Of a DNA stretch of 64,000 bases, positions 60,367-64,000 are shown one piece after another. The notes beneath the pieces were generated by a model. It made no database searches, had not been told where the DNA came from, and was given only the letters and a program-made list of their open reading frames with translations. Source of the stretch: JAODBJ01 sp963782465 (GTDB taxonomy: Bacteria; Actinomycetota; Acidimicrobiia; IMCC26256; PALSA-610); contig CAWAJR010000006.1 in NCBI GenBank assembly GCA_963782465.1, forward strand, positions 372,001 to 436,000, in the 5' to 3' direction. The position numbers were made by a program, and so were the translations under genes. Every line of letters begins with the position of its first letter. Within the stretch, counting starts at the first letter, position 1.

Positions 60367-62043
60367 CTAGACCTCCATGACCACCGGGAGCACGATGGGC
60401 CGGCGGCGGGTCCGCTCGTTGATGAAACGGGCGAGGGAACGGCGGGTGTGCCGCTGCACCGTCTCGAAATCGAGGGCACCTTCGCGCGCGGCTTCGGCGA
60501 TCGACTCGCGCACCACCTGCTTGGCCTCGTCGAGCAGGTCTTCGGCCTCGGGTGCGTACACCCAGCCGCGCGTCACGATCTCGGGGCCGGTCACGAGTTC
60601 GCCCGACTTCGCGTCGACGGTGACGATCACGACGACCACGCCTTCCTCGGAGAGCACGCGCCGGTCGCGCAGCACACCGTGGCCGACATCGCCGACGATC
60701 CCGTCGACGTACAGGTAACCGGCCGGGACCGCTCGTCGTTCGACGACGAGACCGTCGGGTTGGAGGTCGACGGCGTCGCCGTCTTCGCAGATGAGCACCT
60801 GATCGGTCGCGACACCGACGGCACGGGCCAGGCGGGCGTGGTGCACGAGATGGCGGTACTCGCCGTGCACCGGGATGAACCACTCGGGTTCGAGCAGGTT
60901 CAACATGAACTTCAGTTCTTCCTGCGCGGCGTGACCGGAAACGTGCACCGCCGCGTTGCCGAGATGCACGACTTCCGCGCCGGCGCGGTGCAGCGAGTCG
61001 ATCACCCGCGAAACGTTCGCCTCGTTGCCCGGGATGGCGTGCGCCGAGATCACGACGACGTCGTCGGGCGACACCTTCACGTACTTGTGCTCGTGCGCGG
61101 CCATCAGCGTGAGCGCGCTCATCGGCTCGCCCTGGGAACCTGTGCAGATGATGCACACCTCGCCGGGCGGGTATTTCGCCGCCTCCTCGATGTCGATCAG
61201 CGCGTACTCGGGGATCGACACGTAACCGAGCTCACGGGCGAGCTGCATGTTGTTCTGCATCGACCGGCCGACGAACGCGATCTTCCGGCCGAGACTGATC
61301 GCGGCGTCGGCCACCTGCTGCACCCGGTGCAGGTGCGACGCGAAACTGGTGACGATCAGGCGTTTGTCTTCGTGTTCCCGGAACAGGGTGCGCAGGGTCG
61401 CGCCCACCGTCGACTCCGACGGCGTGAAACCCGGACGTTCCGCGTTCGTCGAATCGGAGAGCAACAGCCGGATGCCGCCGTCGCGCCGGGCGATCTCGCC
61501 GAGCAGGGCAAGGTCGGTGCGGCGGCCGTCGACCGGCGTGAGGTCGAGCTTGAAGTCGCCGGTGTGCAGGATCGTGCCCGCCGGCGTGAAGAAGGCGGTC
61601 GCGAACCCGTGCGGCACGGAGTGGGTGACCGGCACGAACTGGCACTCGACGGGCCCGATGCGGCGGCGTTCGCCGTCGTGCACGGTGATGAACTCCGTGC
61701 GATCGAGGAGCCCGGCTTCCTCGATCCGGTTACGGGCGAGCGCGAGGGAGAGCGCCGACCCGAAGATCGGGGTCGAGACGTCGCGCAGCAGGAACGACAG
61801 GCCGCCGGCGTGGTCCTCGTGCGCGTGCGTCAGCAGCACGCCTTCGACGCGGTCGGCGTTCTCGAGCAGGTACGTGAAGTCGGGCAGGACGAGATCGATG
61901 CCGGGCATCGCCGCGTCGGGGAACATCAGCCCGCAGTCGACGACGAGGATGCGGCCCTCGACCTCGAGGCAGAAACAGTTCCGCCCGATCTCCCCGAGCC
62001 CGCCCAGGAACGTGATGCGAACACCTGAGCCGGCTGCGACCAT
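60367..62043 (-). CDS. rnj: ribonuclease J
   Basis: 558 residues from ATG 62043. A metallo-beta-lactamase core with THAHEDHAGG (HxHxDH, about 72-81), beta-CASP motifs (SDSTNAERPG, SFASHLHR, SGHAAQEELKFM), and the C-terminal domain VTRGWVY. It is a 5'-3' exo- and endoribonuclease in mRNA decay and rRNA maturation. In actinobacteria it usually lies near dapA and ftsK; dapA is not in this window. Confidence 0.96.
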   Translation of the reverse strand: MVAAGSGVRITFLGGLGEIGRNCFCLEVEGRILVVDCGLMFPDAAMPGIDLVLPDFTYLLENADRVEGVLLTHAHEDHAGGLSFLLRDVSTPIFGSALSLALARNRIEEAGLLDRTEFITVHDGERRRIGPVECQFVPVTHSVPHGFATAFFTPAGTILHTGDFKLDLTPVDGRRTDLALLGEIARRDGGIRLLLSDSTNAERPGFTPSESTVGATLRTLFREHEDKRLIVTSFASHLHRVQQVADAAISLGRKIAFVGRSMQNNMQLARELGYVSIPEYALIDIEEAAKYPPGEVCIICTGSQGEPMSALTLMAAHEHKYVKVSPDDVVVISAHAIPGNEANVSRVIDSLHRAGAEVVHLGNAAVHVSGHAAQEELKFMLNLLEPEWFIPVHGEYRHLVHHARLARAVGVATDQVLICEDGDAVDLQPDGLVVERRAVPAGYLYVDGIVGDVGHGVLRDRRVLSEEGVVVVIVTVDAKSGELVTGPEIVTRGWVYAPEAEDLLDEAKQVVRESIAEAAREGALDFETVQRHTRRSLARFINERTRRRPIVLPVVMEV

Positions 62044-62067
62044 CGAGACCTGAGGCTACCCGCGAGG

Positions 62068-62616
62068 TCAGGCGAGGCCGGTTCGTCGCTCCCATTCCCG
62101 GCGCGTGATCGCCATCACGCGCACCGGTACTTGCATCGTCGGATGGATCGTCTCACGATCGAGGGTCAGGCCGAGGCGTTCCATCACCCGGCCCGACTTC
62201 ACGTTCTCGGGTTCGTAGATGCTCACGATCCGGTCGAGCCCGAGGGTCTCGAAGGCGAACCGCAAGCCGGCCGCTCCCGCCTCCGTCGCGTACCCCCGGC
62301 CCCAGTAGGCGGGATCGAAGCGCCAGCCGACCTCGACCGCCGGCATGATCTCCGGCAGGAACGTCGGCTCGGAAAGGCCCGCCCACCCGGCGAGGGCACC
62401 GGTGTCGCGCACGATCGCGGCCCACAGGTCGAACGAGTTCGCCTCCCAGCCCTCGATCCGGCGCTGGAGGAAGGCCTCGGTCTCGATACGGGTCGCGCCT
62501 CGCCGCAACGGGTACCACCAGAACTCCGGGATCGCGTGCAAGACGACGAGCGCTTCGAGATCGTCGGGGCCGAGCGGCCGGAGCACCAGCCGCTCGGTCT
62601 CCATCGATGTGGTCAT
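62068..62616 (-). CDS. RimJ/RimL-type GNAT acetyltransferase
   Basis: 182 residues from ATG 62616. METERLVLRPLGPDDLEAL is the standard start; EVGWRFDPAYWGRGYATEAGAAGLRFAF (about 93-120) is the acetyl-CoA loop (GRGYATEA); NVKSGRVMERLGLT is the C-terminal motif. It acetylates an N terminus or small amine. It ends 24 bases before the RNase J start. Confidence 0.9.
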   Translation of the reverse strand: MTTSMETERLVLRPLGPDDLEALVVLHAIPEFWWYPLRRGATRIETEAFLQRRIEGWEANSFDLWAAIVRDTGALAGWAGLSEPTFLPEIMPAVEVGWRFDPAYWGRGYATEAGAAGLRFAFETLGLDRIVSIYEPENVKSGRVMERLGLTLDRETIHPTMQVPVRVMAITRREWERRTGLA

Positions 62617-62658
62617 CGGATGATGTTCAACCCCGCTTCGAGGCGCGGCAAACCAAAA

Positions 62659-62722
62659 CACCCGCCGGGTTGTGAGCGTTGCACGCCCATAGAGGGGTGC
62701 AAGCCTCACAACCCGGCGGGTG
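62659..62722 (-). terminator. strong intrinsic terminator of the ferritin-like gene
   Basis: A perfect 18-bp outer stem (CACCCGCCGGGTTGTGAG and complement) encloses an inner 6-bp stem TTGCAC/GTGCAA. On the minus strand it is followed by TTTTGGTTT. It starts 21 bases after the stop of the ferritin-like gene. One of the few here with a T-run. Confidence 0.9.
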
Positions 62723-62743
62723 CCGGGTTCGAGTGCGGAGCGG

Positions 62744-63880
62744 TTACGCGCCGGCGACCGCTTCGCGGTCTTGGGCGACGGCGTCGAGGGCGGTGTACTC
62801 CTCGCCGGTGTCGACCCAGTCTTCGAACTGGATGACGCCGAGCTCGGTGAACTTGGTGCGCAACCAACCGTCGCCCGCGTCGAGCAGGCCGAGCTTCTTG
62901 CAGTTCGGGACGATCTTCGAGAACAGCAACGACTGGAACAGCGTGCGGGTCTCGTCCATCATCACGAGCTTGACGGCTTCCTTCACGTCGACGCCCATGC
63001 GGTCCCACACTTCTTGCTGCAAGAAGCGGTCGCGCATGCGCACCGCGGCCTCGAACGCGAACTCCTGGCGCTCGCGGATCTCGGTGCCGGTCAGCTCCGT
63101 GTAGTACTCCTTCAGCGAGAGCACCCCGAACGCGACGTGGCGGGCTTCGTCGCTCATCACGTAGCGGAGCAGTTGCTTGAGCAACGGCTCGGTCGTCATC
63201 TGGTGCATGAACCCGAACGCGGCGAGCGCCAGACCCTCGACCATGATCTGCATGCCGAGATAGGTCATGTCCCAACGGTTGTCGGCGATGATGTCGTCGA
63301 GCAGCAACCGCAGGTGCGCGTTGATCGGGTAGTGGCCCGACAGCTTGTCGTCGAGGTACTTCGCGAACACCTCGACGTGACGAGCCTCGTCCATCACCTG
63401 CGTCGACGCGTAGTACTTCGCGTCGATCCACGGCACCGTCTCGACGATGCGCGCGGTGCAGATCAGTGCACCCTGCTCACCGTGCATGAACTGCGAAAGG
63501 GTCCAGTTCTGCGACTCGACACCGAGCTGGATCCACTCCTTGTCGCTCCACTTGGCGAACGGCGTGCCGGCGAGGTCGACGTCGCCGCTGAAGAAGCCGT
63601 TCTCGCCGTTCTGCGCCATGTTGGCGAGGACGACCTTCTCCTGGTCGACGTCGGTGTCCCACGGCAAGTCGGTGGTCGCGTTCCACTGCGAGGTCTTGGC
63701 CTTCTCGTAGAGCTTCACGAGCGCCGGACGGCTGCGCGCGTAGTCCCACGTGAAGATCGCGTCGGGGCTGGCGTTGACGGCGTGCATGACGGCGTCGACG
63801 TCGGTGTTGGTGACGGAGAGGATCGCTTCGAGGTCGTTGATCTCGTCGCGTCCGATCATTTCTTTGTTGGTGGTGGTCAT
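62744..63880 (-). CDS. ferritin-like diiron protein
   Basis: 378 residues from ATG 63880, with GGGAG 9 bases upstream. Two-fold E...ExxH metal pattern: Glu in MHGEQGALIC, DEARHVEVF (about 165-173), Glu in MVEGLALAAF and DEARHVAFG (about 245-253), as in the ferritin/RNR-R2 superfamily. The long helical context is closer to R2-like or N-oxygenase-type ferritin proteins than to storage ferritins. Its start overlaps the stop of an upstream gene (ATGA). A strong ribosome site and terminator suggest high expression. Substrate unknown. Confidence 0.82.
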   Translation of the reverse strand: MTTTNKEMIGRDEINDLEAILSVTNTDVDAVMHAVNASPDAIFTWDYARSRPALVKLYEKAKTSQWNATTDLPWDTDVDQEKVVLANMAQNGENGFFSGDVDLAGTPFAKWSDKEWIQLGVESQNWTLSQFMHGEQGALICTARIVETVPWIDAKYYASTQVMDEARHVEVFAKYLDDKLSGHYPINAHLRLLLDDIIADNRWDMTYLGMQIMVEGLALAAFGFMHQMTTEPLLKQLLRYVMSDEARHVAFGVLSLKEYYTELTGTEIRERQEFAFEAAVRMRDRFLQQEVWDRMGVDVKEAVKLVMMDETRTLFQSLLFSKIVPNCKKLGLLDAGDGWLRTKFTELGVIQFEDWVDTGEEYTALDAVAQDREAVAGA

Positions 63881-64000
63881 GATGACACTCCCGAAATGTT
63901 TGACGGGACAAGCCCGGGAAGCACGAATTGGTTGACGAGGGCCCGAACCGAGACCGGGTCGTTGAGATCGACGTCGGCGCTCGGGCTGCAGGCGTACGAA
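63877..64000 (-). CDS. C-terminal end of an upstream coupled gene (partial)
   Basis: An open frame of 41 codons entering from the window edge and ending at TGA 63879-63877, which overlaps the ferritin-like start. Visible residues include SADVDLNDPVSVRALVNQF and LVPSNISGVSS. Too short to assign; a regulator or partner protein of the diiron gene is possible. Confidence 0.4.
   Translation of the reverse strand, partial: SYACSPSADVDLNDPVSVRALVNQFVLPGLVPSNISGVSS

Noticed and set aside
59548..62028. Plus-strand frame of 826 codons opposite RNase J and the SDR
   Set aside because: Antisense shadow of two clearly recognised genes; composition His/Arg/Asp rich and no domain.
1..64000. CRISPR arrays, insertion sequences, tRNA or rRNA genes
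   Set aside because: No regularly spaced repeats with unique spacers, no transposase motifs, and no tRNA T-loop (GGTTCRAATCC-like) with a cloverleaf context were seen.

Overview
The window reads as chromosomal DNA of a high-GC actinobacterium, most likely from the class Acidimicrobiia. This is an inference from four signs: the GC-rich third codon positions; actinobacterial-type LexA boxes (GAAC-N4-GTTC); the gene order recA / miaB-miaA-dapF-hflX / lexA-LysM-nrdR, which resembles mycobacterial recA-miaB-miaA-dapF-hflX-lexA-Rv2719c-nrdR; and a remnant of the 'YW..(A/N)DGGVF.FG' repeat proteins common in Acidimicrobiia. No tRNA, rRNA, CRISPR array, transposase or phage module is visible.

Region 1-16.5 kb is accessory and metabolic. 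It holds a nitroreductase-Rieske oxygenase-flavin monooxygenase run, a secreted glycoside hydrolase divergent from an orphan molybdenum hydroxylase, a GH43-like lipoprotein, a 1.1-kb-residue-class secreted Ig/Calx-beta protein, a membrane-anchored metalloprotease, a nucleoside deoxyribosyltransferase, an SDR, an acyl desaturase and a lone flagellin.

Region 16.5-34 kb contains an ECF41-type sigma factor operon with NAD-dependent epimerases. The ECF41 consensus promoter (TGTCACA-N16-CGTC) is present upstream of the first epimerase. A pair resembling hopanoid genes follows (HpnA-like epimerase plus class III aminotransferase). Next comes an ArsR-ArsC fusion with an ATCAA-N6-TTGAT operator candidate, then a GyrI-like protein, a tiny secreted Cys peptide, a flavoprotein and an FtsX-like permease.

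Region 34-50 kb is the core DNA-precursor and SOS block: B12-dependent ribonucleotide reductase nrdJ, nrdR, a LysM cell-division inhibitor divergent from lexA, the dapC-dapD-dapE lysine operon, miaB-miaA-dapF-hflX, and recA. LexA boxes sit inside the recA and lexA promoters.

Region 50-64 kb holds small membrane proteins, a PilZ protein, AlkB, a site-2 protease, then rimO-pgsA-cinA-thpR (coupled by 4-base overlaps except at the pgsA-cinA junction), ftsK, an SDR, RNase J, and a ferritin-like diiron protein with a strong terminator.

At least eight genes, including the housekeeping nrdJ, are interrupted by single-base shifts, mostly in short G/C runs. The coordinates below span both halves. I regard most of them as sequence errors rather than true pseudogenes.
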